DNA from: Abiotrophia defectiva ATCC 49176
GTDB taxonomy: Bacteria > Bacillota > Bacilli > Lactobacillales > Aerococcaceae
Length of the DNA: 64,000 nt
Assembly (NCBI RefSeq): GCF_000160075.2
Contig: NZ_KI535340.1
Coordinates: forward strand, 1,065,724-1,129,723
Reading direction: 5' to 3'
Shown here: piece after piece, positions 7,688-14,340 of the stretch
Layout of the letters: each line of letters opens with the position of its first letter
Position numbering within the stretch: the stretch's first letter is position 1
Made by a program: the position numbers and the translations under genes
Notes under the pieces: generated by a model
Told to the model about the DNA's origin: nothing
What the model saw: the letters and a program-made list of their open reading frames with translations, nothing else
Database searches by the model: none

Positions 7688-8143
7688 GTGACCATTACCT
7701 TTAGAGAGATAACAAGCGACAACTACTCCCAAGTCTTAAATCTCAAGATTACTCCAGAGCAAGAGGCAGCCAAATTTGTGTCTCCTGTCGTCCGATCCTT
7801 GGCAGATGCTTGGTTTTACCGTGAAGAAGGGATTACCTATCCCAAAGCTATTTATTCAGATGAGGATTTAGTTGGCTTCATTATGTATGAATTGGATCCA
7901 GAGGAGCAGCATGTCTTTGTTTGGCGCTTCCTAATTGACCAAGCCTTCCAAGGCAGAGGCTACGGCCGACAAACCATTGAAGCAGTAGTTGAAATGGCCA
8001 AGCAGCAAACCCAGATGACCAAGGTAGTGGCCGATTACGTGGACGGTAACGAGCCTATGAAGAAGATTTTGCTAGGTCTAGGCTTTGAAGAGACCGGCTT
8101 TGACCAAGCTATAAATGAACATATTATGGTCTATCAGTTATAA
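7688..8143 (+). CDS. GNAT-family N-acetyltransferase
   Basis: About 151 residues forming one GNAT domain. The acetyl-CoA binding motif is QAFQGRGYGRQTIEAVV near residue 90, preceded by the beta strand HVFVWRFLID; the C-terminal F-E-E-T-G-F strand is typical. The pattern (NYSQVLNLKI...E...FVSPV) resembles spermine/spermidine acetyltransferases of the BltD/PaiA type, but the substrate is not certain. Two GTG starts are possible, 7679 and 7688; 7688 gives the better spacing to AGGGAAG. It follows the M42 peptidase gene directly and ends at a strong terminator. Confidence 0.8.
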   Translation: MTITFREITSDNYSQVLNLKITPEQEAAKFVSPVVRSLADAWFYREEGITYPKAIYSDEDLVGFIMYELDPEEQHVFVWRFLIDQAFQGRGYGRQTIEAVVEMAKQQTQMTKVVADYVDGNEPMKKILLGLGFEETGFDQAINEHIMVYQL

Positions 8144-8147
8144 GAAG

Positions 8148-8185
8148 AAAAGGTCCCCTTATGATGAGATGAGGGGGCCTTTTGC
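8148..8185 (+). terminator. Rho-independent terminator after the GNAT gene
   Basis: AAAAGGTCCCCTT and AGGGGGCCTTTT pair across an 11-nt loop. Confidence 0.85.
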
Positions 8186-8218
8186 TATAAATGACTATAT
8201 ATGTGTCTAAATTTATGG

Positions 8219-8241
8219 TATAATATAGCCATCAAAGGGGG
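8219..8241 (+). promoter_or_regulatory. -10 element and ribosome site of the Phd/RelE module
   Basis: TATAAT at 8219-8224 with a weak -35 region, then AAAGGGGG at 8234-8241. The ribosome site favours ATG 8250 over the in-frame GTG at 8241. Confidence 0.6.
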
Positions 8242-8249
8242 TGGCGTTG

Positions 8250-8507
8250 ATGAAAATTATTCCCATGCGCGATTTAAAAAATACAGTGGCGGTTGAAGCT
8301 TATTGCCAAGAGGAACAAGGCCCAGTCTTCGTCACTAAGAATGGCTACGGACGACTAGTCGTCATGGACATTGAATACTATGAGAAGACCCTCCGTCAAA
8401 TGGAAGAAGCAAAATTTCTTTATCAAGGGCTTGAAGATATTCGAGAGCAACGCCTAAGAGACGGTGAATCCCTTATCGCCGATATGAGGGAACGTTATGA
8501 CCTATAG
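8250..8507 (+). CDS. Type II antitoxin, Phd/YefM family
   Basis: An 85-residue DNA-binding antitoxin. The N-terminal MKIIPMRDLKNT and a following segment with PVFVTKNGYGRLVVMDI are the Phd/YefM fold (strand-helix-helix, then two strands), which binds the module's own operator. The charged C-terminal half (LEDIREQRLRDGESLIADMR) should wrap the toxin. The start ATG 8250 is chosen by the AAAGGGGG site. The stop overlaps the toxin start by 11 bp, the usual coupling of toxin-antitoxin pairs. Confidence 0.85.
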   Translation: MKIIPMRDLKNTVAVEAYCQEEQGPVFVTKNGYGRLVVMDIEYYEKTLRQMEEAKFLYQGLEDIREQRLRDGESLIADMRERYDL

Positions 8508-8826
8508 TTATGAGTTCACTCAGAAGGCAGAAGAAGATTTAGAAGTGATTCTGGACTATCTGACCAAGGAACTTAAGAATCAGCAAGCTGCCAAAAAGTT
8601 TCTTGATGCACTCCATGAGTGTTTGAAAAACTTGCTAGTTTTCCCAGAAAGCGGGGAGCGGGTGCGCAATCCCTATTTGCCAGCTTTAGGCATTCGACGG
8701 AAAATCATTGGTCACTATATTATCTACTATGCGCCATATCCCAAAGAACGAAAGCTGCGGATTATCCGCCTAGGACATGGTCTTCAGGATCAAGCCCATT
8801 TGTTTATGGACCTTAAGTCGCATTAA
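8497..8826 (+). CDS. Type II toxin, RelE/ParE family
   Basis: A 109-residue basic protein of the RelE/ParE superfamily. Visible are the N-terminal helix pair (YSYEFTQKAEEDLEVILDYL), the P-E-S-G-E-R turn, and the core strands R-R-K-I-I-G-H-Y-I-I-Y-Y and LRIIRLGHG. Members either cleave mRNA on the ribosome (RelE) or inhibit gyrase (ParE); the sequence alone does not decide between them. It overlaps the antitoxin gene and ends at a bidirectional terminator shared with the convergent MazEF module. Confidence 0.85.
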   Translation: MTYSYEFTQKAEEDLEVILDYLTKELKNQQAAKKFLDALHECLKNLLVFPESGERVRNPYLPALGIRRKIIGHYIIYYAPYPKERKLRIIRLGHGLQDQAHLFMDLKSH

Positions 8827-8834
8827 ACCAAGCA

Positions 8835-8876
8835 AACGCCATGGCTAGGTAATCATACCGAGCCATGGCGTTCTGT
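8835..8876. terminator. Bidirectional terminator between the two toxin-antitoxin modules
   Basis: Perfect 12-bp arms AACGCCATGGCT and AGCCATGGCGTT over a 14-nt loop, between the convergent toxin genes. Confidence 0.8.
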
Positions 8877-8882
8877 TTATTC

Positions 8883-9221
8883 TTAATCCTCCATATCAAA
8901 CAGCAACTTATACTTATCCAAGATAAGCTTCAATTCTTCTTGGGATAGTCTTTCCTCTACCTTAGTAACACCTCGTGCCGCCAAGTCTAGGGCGATGGTC
9001 TGGTCTAGCATGACCTTGCCTTGGATGGTACGAGTGCTAGTCAGCTCATGATAGGTGGGAAAGTTGCGACTGGTGGTGGTGATGGGGGCCACGATGGTTA
9101 AGCCGCTGAACTTAGTCAGGAGGCTATGGCTTAGAGCGAGAGCCGGGCGACGATGCTTCTGCTCGTGGCCCTTGCTGGGATTGAAGTCAACGTAGAAAAT
9201 ATCGCCTTGTTTGATTACCAT
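8883..9221 (-). CDS. mazF: MazF/PemK-family endoribonuclease toxin
   Basis: A 112-residue toxin that cleaves mRNA at short sequences. The family motifs are present: KQGDIFYVDFNPSKGHEQ near the start (loop beta1-beta2), RRPALALS, VVAPITTT-like strand IVAPITTTSRNFP and the G-K-V-M-L-D-Q strand followed by LAARGVTKVEE. The start is ATG 9221, which overlaps the antitoxin stop (ATGGTAA); the frame open upstream of it lies inside the antitoxin gene. Its expression is therefore translationally coupled to the antitoxin. Confidence 0.92.
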   Translation of the reverse strand: MVIKQGDIFYVDFNPSKGHEQKHRRPALALSHSLLTKFSGLTIVAPITTTSRNFPTYHELTSTRTIQGKVMLDQTIALDLAARGVTKVEERLSQEELKLILDKYKLLFDMED

Positions 9222-9481
9222 TCTAGTTCCTGACCTTTCGCCTGACCCCAATCAAGTTCGCCTTCTCCAAGGCCGTCTTGATCCCATTCAGCAAACAACT
9301 CATGGATGGTGGAAGCTTGCTTTTGCTCAGGACTTAGGCGAATGCTGTTATCCTCGACAGAGACTAGAAGGGTTTGATTGTCCAATAGATTTAACTTTTT
9401 GAGAATGGCAGCAGGTAGGCGCACGGCCTTAGAATTGCCCCATTGGGATAGTGTGGTCCGGTATTGTGCTTGTGACTCCAT
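9215..9481 (-). CDS. mazE: MazE-type antitoxin (AbrB/SpoVT fold)
   Basis: An 88-residue antitoxin. The N-terminal half (TTLSQWGNSKAVRLPAAILK) is the swapped-hairpin AbrB/SpoVT DNA-binding domain of MazE. The acidic C-terminal part (FAEWDQDGLGEGELDWG) should block the MazF active site. The start ATG 9481 lies 7-8 bp after AGAGGGG; the frame extends upstream through the promoter and is not coding there. It is transcribed leftwards from the promoter at 9510-9538. Confidence 0.9.
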   Translation of the reverse strand: MESQAQYRTTLSQWGNSKAVRLPAAILKKLNLLDNQTLLVSVEDNSIRLSPEQKQASTIHELFAEWDQDGLGEGELDWGQAKGQELEW

Positions 9482-9499
9482 AAAATCACCCCTCTTAAT

Positions 9500-9538
9500 G
9501 TATATACTAAGTATATACCTGTGTGAAGTGCCAGTCAA
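9500..9538 (-). promoter_or_regulatory. mazEF promoter with palindromic operator
   Basis: On the minus strand TTGACT (9538-9533), a 17-bp spacer and TATACT (9515-9510) form a near-consensus sigma-70-type promoter. The -10 is embedded in GTATATAC-TAA-GTATATAC (9500-9518), a palindrome where MazE or MazEF is expected to bind for autorepression. Confidence 0.85.
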
Positions 9539-9552
9539 GTCTCCCCTCCAAG

Positions 9553-9581
9553 TTGAAATTTCCTTACAATCCGATTATAAT
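9553..9581 (+). promoter_or_regulatory. Promoter of the PTS gene
   Basis: TTGAAA (9553-9558), 17-bp spacer and TATAAT (9576-9581). It is divergent from the mazEF promoter, 15 bp apart. Confidence 0.8.
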
Positions 9582-9587
9582 TAACTT

Positions 9588-9776
9588 GTAAAGGGTTACA
9601 GATAGCCCTGCGCATTCGCATCGCAACTTATGCAAGATCATGTCAGACCAGGAAAGGAGGTAGCTAGGCCAGGAAGGGCAGTGAGTCCCTTGGAAGAAGG
9701 GACCAAAGGAGTGAGTCAGGAGGATTCCGATGCGAGACTTCTGAAGCACCTAACAATCAAAGGAGGTCTTTGTACC
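9588..9776 (+). other. Long leader of the PTS mRNA
   Basis: About 190 nt separate the predicted transcription start from the PTS ATG. A hairpin GTCCCTT-GGAAG-AAGGGAC (about 9682-9700) is visible, but no terminator with a T-run, so I see no attenuation switch. The PTS frame stays open to 9630 without a ribosome site for that start. AAAGGAGG at 9761-9768 defines the true start. Confidence 0.5.
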
Positions 9777-11282
9777 ATGTTTAAGTTGTTACAAAAAATC
9801 GGGAAAGCCTTTATGCTGCCGATCGCCATTCTGCCGGCAGCCGGGCTATTGCTGGGGATTGGGGGCGCCTTGTCCAATCCGACCACGGTGGCGACCTATC
9901 CCCTATTGAATAATCCAAGTCTACAAGCTATTTTCCAAGTCATGAGTTCGGCCGGCGAAATTGTTTTCGCCAACCTGTCCCTCCTGCTCTGTGTGGGCCT
10001 CTGTATCGGCCTAGCTAAGCGCGACAAGGGGACGGCAGCCCTAGCAGGGGTGACCGGTTACCTGGTCATGAAAGCCACCATCGGCGCCTTAGTTAAACTC
10101 TATATGGCAGAGGGTTCTGCCATCGACACCGGGGTCATTGGCGCCATTGCGGTCGGTGCCTGTGCGGTTTGGCTCCATAATCGCTATCATAATATTCAAT
10201 TGCCGCAGGTCTTGGGCTTCTTCGGGGGCTCCCGCTTTGTGCCTATCGTGACGTCTTTTGCCTCAATCTTCTTAGGGGGCGTCTTCTTCCTAATCTGGCC
10301 ACCATTCCAACAATGGCTGGTATCAACTGGGGACTACATTTCCCAAGCGGGTCCGTTTGGGACCTTCCTCTACGGCTTCCTCATGCGTCTCTGCGGGGCA
10401 GTCGGCTTACATCACATGATCTACCCAATGTTCTGGTACACGGAGTTAGGTGGGGTGGCCCAAGTTGCGGGTCAAACCGTAGCCGGGGCACAAAAAATCT
10501 TCTTCGCCCAATTGGCAGATCCAAACCACACAGGTCTCTTCACCGAAGGAACTCGCTTCTTCGCTGGTCGCTTCTCAACCATGATGTTCGGGTTGCCAGC
10601 TGCCTGCTTGGCCATGTACCACTTGGTGCCAAAAGACCGTCGTAAGAAATACGCAGGTCTTTTCTTCGGGGTTGCCTTGACTAGCTTTATCACTGGGATT
10701 ACGGAACCAATCGAGTATATGTTCCTCTTCGTGAGTCCTTTCCTCTATGTGATTCACTCCTTCTTGGATGGGGTCAGCTTCTTCATCGCCGACATCCTCA
10801 ACATCTCCATCGGGAACACCTTCTCTGGTGGGGTCATCGACTTCTCCCTCTTCGGGATCCTGCAAGGGAATGACAAGACCAACTGGCTCTTACAAATTCC
10901 ATTTGGCTTAATCTGGGCAGGCCTCTACTATGTGGTCTTCCGCTGGTTCATCACTAAATTCAACGTGCCAACGCCAGGTCGTCTGGACGAGGACTTGGAC
11001 GAGGATGCTAAGCCAGTGGTCGATACCAAGGACAGCCTCAAGCAAGACTCAGTCAGAATCATTGAAGCCCTAGGTGGTCCTGAAAATATTGAAGAAGTCG
11101 ACGCTTGCATCACTCGCTTGCGTGTATCAGTCAAAGATTCAGGCAAGGTCGACAAGCCAACCCTCAAGGCCATCGGCGCCGTCGATGTCTTGGAAGTCCA
11201 AGGCGGCATCCAAGCAGTCTATGGGGCTAAGGCTATTCTCTACAAGAACAACATCAACGAGATTCTGGGTGTGGATGACTAG
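9777..11282 (+). CDS. ptsG: PTS glucose-type transporter, EIICB
   Basis: A 501-residue phosphotransferase permease that imports and phosphorylates a hexose, most likely glucose. Residues 1-400 are the EIIC membrane domain, starting MFKLLQKIGKAFMLPIAILP and containing the GITEPIEYMFLF sugar-site segment and the SFFIADILNISIGNTFSGG stretch typical of the glucose family. Residues about 425-501 form EIIB with the phosphorylated Cys in VDACITRLRVSV. There is no EIIA domain; it must be supplied in trans, as for many Firmicute PtsG proteins. The start ATG 9777 follows AAAGGAGG. N-acetylglucosamine or maltose specificity cannot be excluded. Confidence 0.88.
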   Translation: MFKLLQKIGKAFMLPIAILPAAGLLLGIGGALSNPTTVATYPLLNNPSLQAIFQVMSSAGEIVFANLSLLLCVGLCIGLAKRDKGTAALAGVTGYLVMKATIGALVKLYMAEGSAIDTGVIGAIAVGACAVWLHNRYHNIQLPQVLGFFGGSRFVPIVTSFASIFLGGVFFLIWPPFQQWLVSTGDYISQAGPFGTFLYGFLMRLCGAVGLHHMIYPMFWYTELGGVAQVAGQTVAGAQKIFFAQLADPNHTGLFTEGTRFFAGRFSTMMFGLPAACLAMYHLVPKDRRKKYAGLFFGVALTSFITGITEPIEYMFLFVSPFLYVIHSFLDGVSFFIADILNISIGNTFSGGVIDFSLFGILQGNDKTNWLLQIPFGLIWAGLYYVVFRWFITKFNVPTPGRLDEDLDEDAKPVVDTKDSLKQDSVRIIEALGGPENIEEVDACITRLRVSVKDSGKVDKPTLKAIGAVDVLEVQGGIQAVYGAKAILYKNNINEILGVDD

Positions 11283-11299
11283 GGAATTTATCAAATTAG

Positions 11300-11335
11300 T
11301 AAGGCCAGCTATTTAGGTAGCTGGCCTTAATCTTC
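11300..11335 (+). terminator. Rho-independent terminator after ptsG
   Basis: TAAGGCCAGCT and AGCTGGCCTTA form a perfect 11-bp stem, followed by a T-rich tail. Confidence 0.85.
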
Positions 11336-11410
11336 TTCTTCTTATCTATTGACCTAGTCCTGTTCAAGTGGTAGGGTAAGCATGTGAGCATAAGTGGAGG
11401 AGGCTAAGTG

Positions 11411-12367
11411 ATGAGATTTTGGCAAGGTCTAAGAAAACTATTAGCCTATGTGCTTTTAGCCATAGTGCTAGTTACATTAGGTGTCTATCTTAATCATCGT
11501 CTTGCCCTATCTAGAGAGGCTAATGATTTATCGCCGATTGGTAATCGAGTTGAGGTTGAGGGTAAGCAGTTAAATGTCTATGTGACTGGTTCGGGTAGCA
11601 AGACACTGGTTTTGTTAGCTGGAGGGGGCACAACATCGCCTATTTTGGACTTTAAGGCGCTGACGACGCAATTAGCGCCGGATTATCGCATTGTCATAGT
11701 CGAGCGGCTCGGTTATGGCTTTAGTGATGATGGGGATAGTCCTAGAGATATAGAAACCGTGAATAGACAGACACGTCAAGCGTTGCAAGCGTCTGGTATT
11801 CAAGGCCCTTATGTTCTAGTGGCTCATTCCATGGCTGGCTTAGAGGCTCTCTACTGGGCCCAAGAGCATCCAGAAGAAATTTCTGCTATTGTTGGCCTCG
11901 ATATGGCCATGCCACAAAGCTATGACAAAGTAAAGGTTCCAACTTTTGTAGTTAAGGTAGGGCAAATGCTACTTGAGTTAGGCTATGGGCGTTTTCTTTA
12001 TCCTGCAGAGAAGGCAGCTCCTGCCCTTGAATCAGGCCATCTGACGCAAGCAGAAATAGCGAATTACAAGGCACTTTTTTATAAGCAGGCCTTGACGACT
12101 GCTATTGGCAATGAACTTGAGATGTCAGCAAGCAATGCTAAGCAAGTTTTAGACAAGCCTCTGCCAAGCGTCCCTATTTTACTCTATGTGTCTAATGCAA
12201 GTGGGACCAGCTTCTCTAGTGAGGCTTGGTACCAAATGGCGCAAGATAGCTTTGGGCAAGTGCCTAATGCGACCATTAAACGCTTGGATGTGGGGCATTA
12301 TGTGCATGATTATGCGCCCGAAGAAATTGCGACAGGGATAGGCGAATTTTTGAAGGCTAACAACTAA
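11411..12367 (+). CDS. Membrane-anchored alpha/beta hydrolase
   Basis: A 318-residue protein with an N-terminal hydrophobic helix (LLAYVLLAIVLVTLGVYL), then an alpha/beta-hydrolase domain facing outside. The elements are the oxyanion-side LLAGGGTTSP, the RLGYGFSDD segment, the nucleophile elbow VAHSMAGLEA (Ser near residue 140) and the catalytic His in DVGHYVHDY near the C-terminus; VGLDMAMP follows the elbow. The substrate is unknown. The start is ATG 11411, 7 bp after GGAGGAGG; an in-frame GTG immediately precedes it. It is followed by a small gene 43 bp downstream. Confidence 0.8.
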   Translation: MRFWQGLRKLLAYVLLAIVLVTLGVYLNHRLALSREANDLSPIGNRVEVEGKQLNVYVTGSGSKTLVLLAGGGTTSPILDFKALTTQLAPDYRIVIVERLGYGFSDDGDSPRDIETVNRQTRQALQASGIQGPYVLVAHSMAGLEALYWAQEHPEEISAIVGLDMAMPQSYDKVKVPTFVVKVGQMLLELGYGRFLYPAEKAAPALESGHLTQAEIANYKALFYKQALTTAIGNELEMSASNAKQVLDKPLPSVPILLYVSNASGTSFSSEAWYQMAQDSFGQVPNATIKRLDVGHYVHDYAPEEIATGIGEFLKANN

Positions 12368-12410
12368 GTTGTCACTAGCAAAACATGGTTCTATTGATTA
12401 GGAGGTTGTC

Positions 12411-12620
12411 ATGAGCAATAAAAACCACTACCATAAAGATATACTGGCACCCAACTACAGTCATTCAGACCAGCTAAATCAGCAAGCACCTCAGGATTTA
12501 AGAGTACAAGATAAGTCACTAACTGCCCAAGCAATCAACAAAAGCAGACGCATTGCGCATGATCCATCGGAACCAAGCTACTCTACAATCGATTCTTTGC
12601 GGGAAGCCTTAGACCAATAA
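12411..12620 (+). CDS. Small hydrophilic protein of unknown function
   Basis: 69 residues, highly polar, rich in Ser, Asn, Gln and His, without hydrophobic segment or recognisable domain. The start has a good ribosome site (AGGAGG, 6 bp before ATG 12411) and the gene is closed by a terminator, which supports its reality. It could be a small stress or regulatory protein; no family was recognised. Confidence 0.6.
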   Translation: MSNKNHYHKDILAPNYSHSDQLNQQAPQDLRVQDKSLTAQAINKSRRIAHDPSEPSYSTIDSLREALDQ

Positions 12621-12646
12621 AATGTTCATTCAGCTACTTAAACCCA

Positions 12647-12672
12647 AGACACCCACCCGGGTGTCTTTCTTT
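12647..12672 (+). terminator. Rho-independent terminator
   Basis: AGACACCC and GGGTGTCT pair over a 4-nt loop, followed by TTCTTT. Confidence 0.8.
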
Positions 12673-12775
12673 ATGCCGGCTTGAGATTTTGTTATAATAA
12701 GGAAGCAAAATAGGCTGGCTGACGCCTAGTTTAACACCCCAACATCCCCAGCCAGCAGACAAGGAGGTCCGGCTT

Positions 12776-14179
12776 ATGCAATGGACAGATCTTTTATCTA
12801 CTGCCCGTCTATCGGGTAGCGTGACCCAGCATCGTAACGAATTTGATGATGACTACAAACGAATTGTGACCAGTCCGTCTTTCCGACGGCTGCAGGACAA
12901 GACCCAGGTCTTTCCCTTGGAGCGGATGGATTTTATTCATACGCGTCTGACTCATTCCCTGGAGGTGGCCATGATTGGCCGGACCCTGGTCTCGGAGATT
13001 GCCCTCAGTCTGGCGGATCAACTGGAAGGAGTGGCCGATTCAGAGCTGGCAGTCAGCCAGCAGGAATTCATTGTCCGTCAGGCCGACATTGCCCGTATTG
13101 TCGAGTGTGCGAGTCTCTTGCACGATATTGGCAATCCGCCTTATGGTCACTTTGGCGAGGATATTATCCGTCAGTGGTTCAAGAAGCGTCTGCCAGCTAT
13201 TCTGAGTGAGCAGTTGGATCCCCAACTGGCCCAGGACTTTCTGGCCAGTGACTATGTTCATGACCTCTATCATTTTGAGGGTAATGCCCAGGCCTTGCGG
13301 ATTGCGGCCAAGCTCCACGACTTCAAGGGTAGCTTTGTTGGCTTGGATTTAACCGTGGCCACCCTCAATACCATTCTCAAATACACGCGGGCTTCCCACC
13401 AGCCTAAAACCGGCGCCATCACCCATAAGAAGGTGGGCTACTTCCATGCTGAGGTCGAACTATTCCAAGCCATTACTAGCCAAACGGGGGCGGGCAGCCA
13501 ACGCCATCCGCTGACCTTTATCCTAGAAGCGGCTGATGATATTGCCTATCTGGTGGCCGATATGGAAGACGCCCTAGGCAAGGGGGTGCTGACCTTCGCC
13601 ATGGTCAAGGCGGACTTGCTAGCCAGCCTTAAGCAGTCAGCCCAGGACAGCCAGGCTTCGCGTCAGGTGGTTCACATTCTGGAAACTATTGATGAAGAAA
13701 TCTTCAGCATTAACCGTTTCTTCGAGCACCTGCGCAATGTCCTGATTGCCGGTGCCACCCAGTCCTTCGTGAGCCATTATGCTGATTTGATGGCCGGGAC
13801 CTACGACTTTGACCTTTTCAAAGACTCGGATGTGGCGCCGCTCTATGCCCAGTTGCGGTCTATTTCTGAAGAACGGATTTACGACCACAAGTCTATTCTG
13901 CGTCTAGAAATTGCGGGTTATTCGACCCTGACCTATCTGCTGGATAGCTTCGTGCCGCCCCTGGTGGCCTACGATACAGCGCGCCGACTAGACTATGTGG
14001 ACCTTAAGAAGATTGGCATTATTTCCGAGAGCCAGAAGCGGTCCTACCATTACTTTGCGCAAGGTAAGTCGGAACTGGAGAAGCTCTACCTGCGCCTGCT
14101 CTTGGCCACGGACTTCATCTCAGGTATGACCGACAGCTATGCCCACCAACTCTACTTAGATATGGTAGGAATTTCCTAA
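12776..14179 (+). CDS. dgt: HD-domain dGTP triphosphohydrolase-family protein
   Basis: A 467-residue cytosolic metal-dependent phosphohydrolase. The N-terminus has the dGTPase family block YKRIVTSPSFRRLQDKTQVF, then the HD metal site: R-L-T-H-S-L-E-V (first His) and LLHDIGNPPYGHFGE (HD pair), with the final Asp in AADDIAYLVADME. These enzymes cleave dNTPs to nucleoside and triphosphate and thereby set dNTP pools; some protect against phage. Length and motif order match the dGTPase family rather than YfbR. It starts at ATG 12776 after AGGAGGT and ends at a terminator, so it appears monocistronic. Confidence 0.88.
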   Translation: MQWTDLLSTARLSGSVTQHRNEFDDDYKRIVTSPSFRRLQDKTQVFPLERMDFIHTRLTHSLEVAMIGRTLVSEIALSLADQLEGVADSELAVSQQEFIVRQADIARIVECASLLHDIGNPPYGHFGEDIIRQWFKKRLPAILSEQLDPQLAQDFLASDYVHDLYHFEGNAQALRIAAKLHDFKGSFVGLDLTVATLNTILKYTRASHQPKTGAITHKKVGYFHAEVELFQAITSQTGAGSQRHPLTFILEAADDIAYLVADMEDALGKGVLTFAMVKADLLASLKQSAQDSQASRQVVHILETIDEEIFSINRFFEHLRNVLIAGATQSFVSHYADLMAGTYDFDLFKDSDVAPLYAQLRSISEERIYDHKSILRLEIAGYSTLTYLLDSFVPPLVAYDTARRLDYVDLKKIGIISESQKRSYHYFAQGKSELEKLYLRLLLATDFISGMTDSYAHQLYLDMVGIS

Positions 14180-14190
14180 TCTTATCACCC

Positions 14191-14217
14191 AGCTCCCTCA
14201 TAGCAGGGGGCTTTTTT
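14191..14217 (+). terminator. Rho-independent terminator after the dGTPase gene
   Basis: AGCTCCCT and AGGGGGCT stem followed by TTTTTT. Confidence 0.8.
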
Positions 14218-14267
14218 GATGCTATCAGACTTTTTAGCAAGTAGTGCAATATTTTTTCATTATACTA

Positions 14268-14296
14268 TTGACAATCATTACGATTGGGTGTAAGAT
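14268..14296 (+). promoter_or_regulatory. Promoter of the Pht gene with Zur-like palindrome
   Basis: TTGACA (14268-14273), 17-bp spacer and TAAGAT (14291-14296). CAATCATTACGATTG at 14272-14286 overlaps the -35 and spacer; its core ATTACGATT matches one half of the Bacillus Zur box. A second weaker GTAA-GAA-TTAC element lies downstream at about 14304-14314. Zinc repression of a zinc-binding protein gene is therefore likely. Confidence 0.65.
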
Positions 14297-14340
14297 GCTA
14301 AACGTAAGAATTACCATTATATATAAAGGAGTCATCATTC

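Noticed and set aside
9588..9776. Riboswitch or antiterminator (RAT) in the ptsG leader
   Set aside because: No terminator hairpin with a T-run and no recognisable RAT sequence; only a simple stem was seen.
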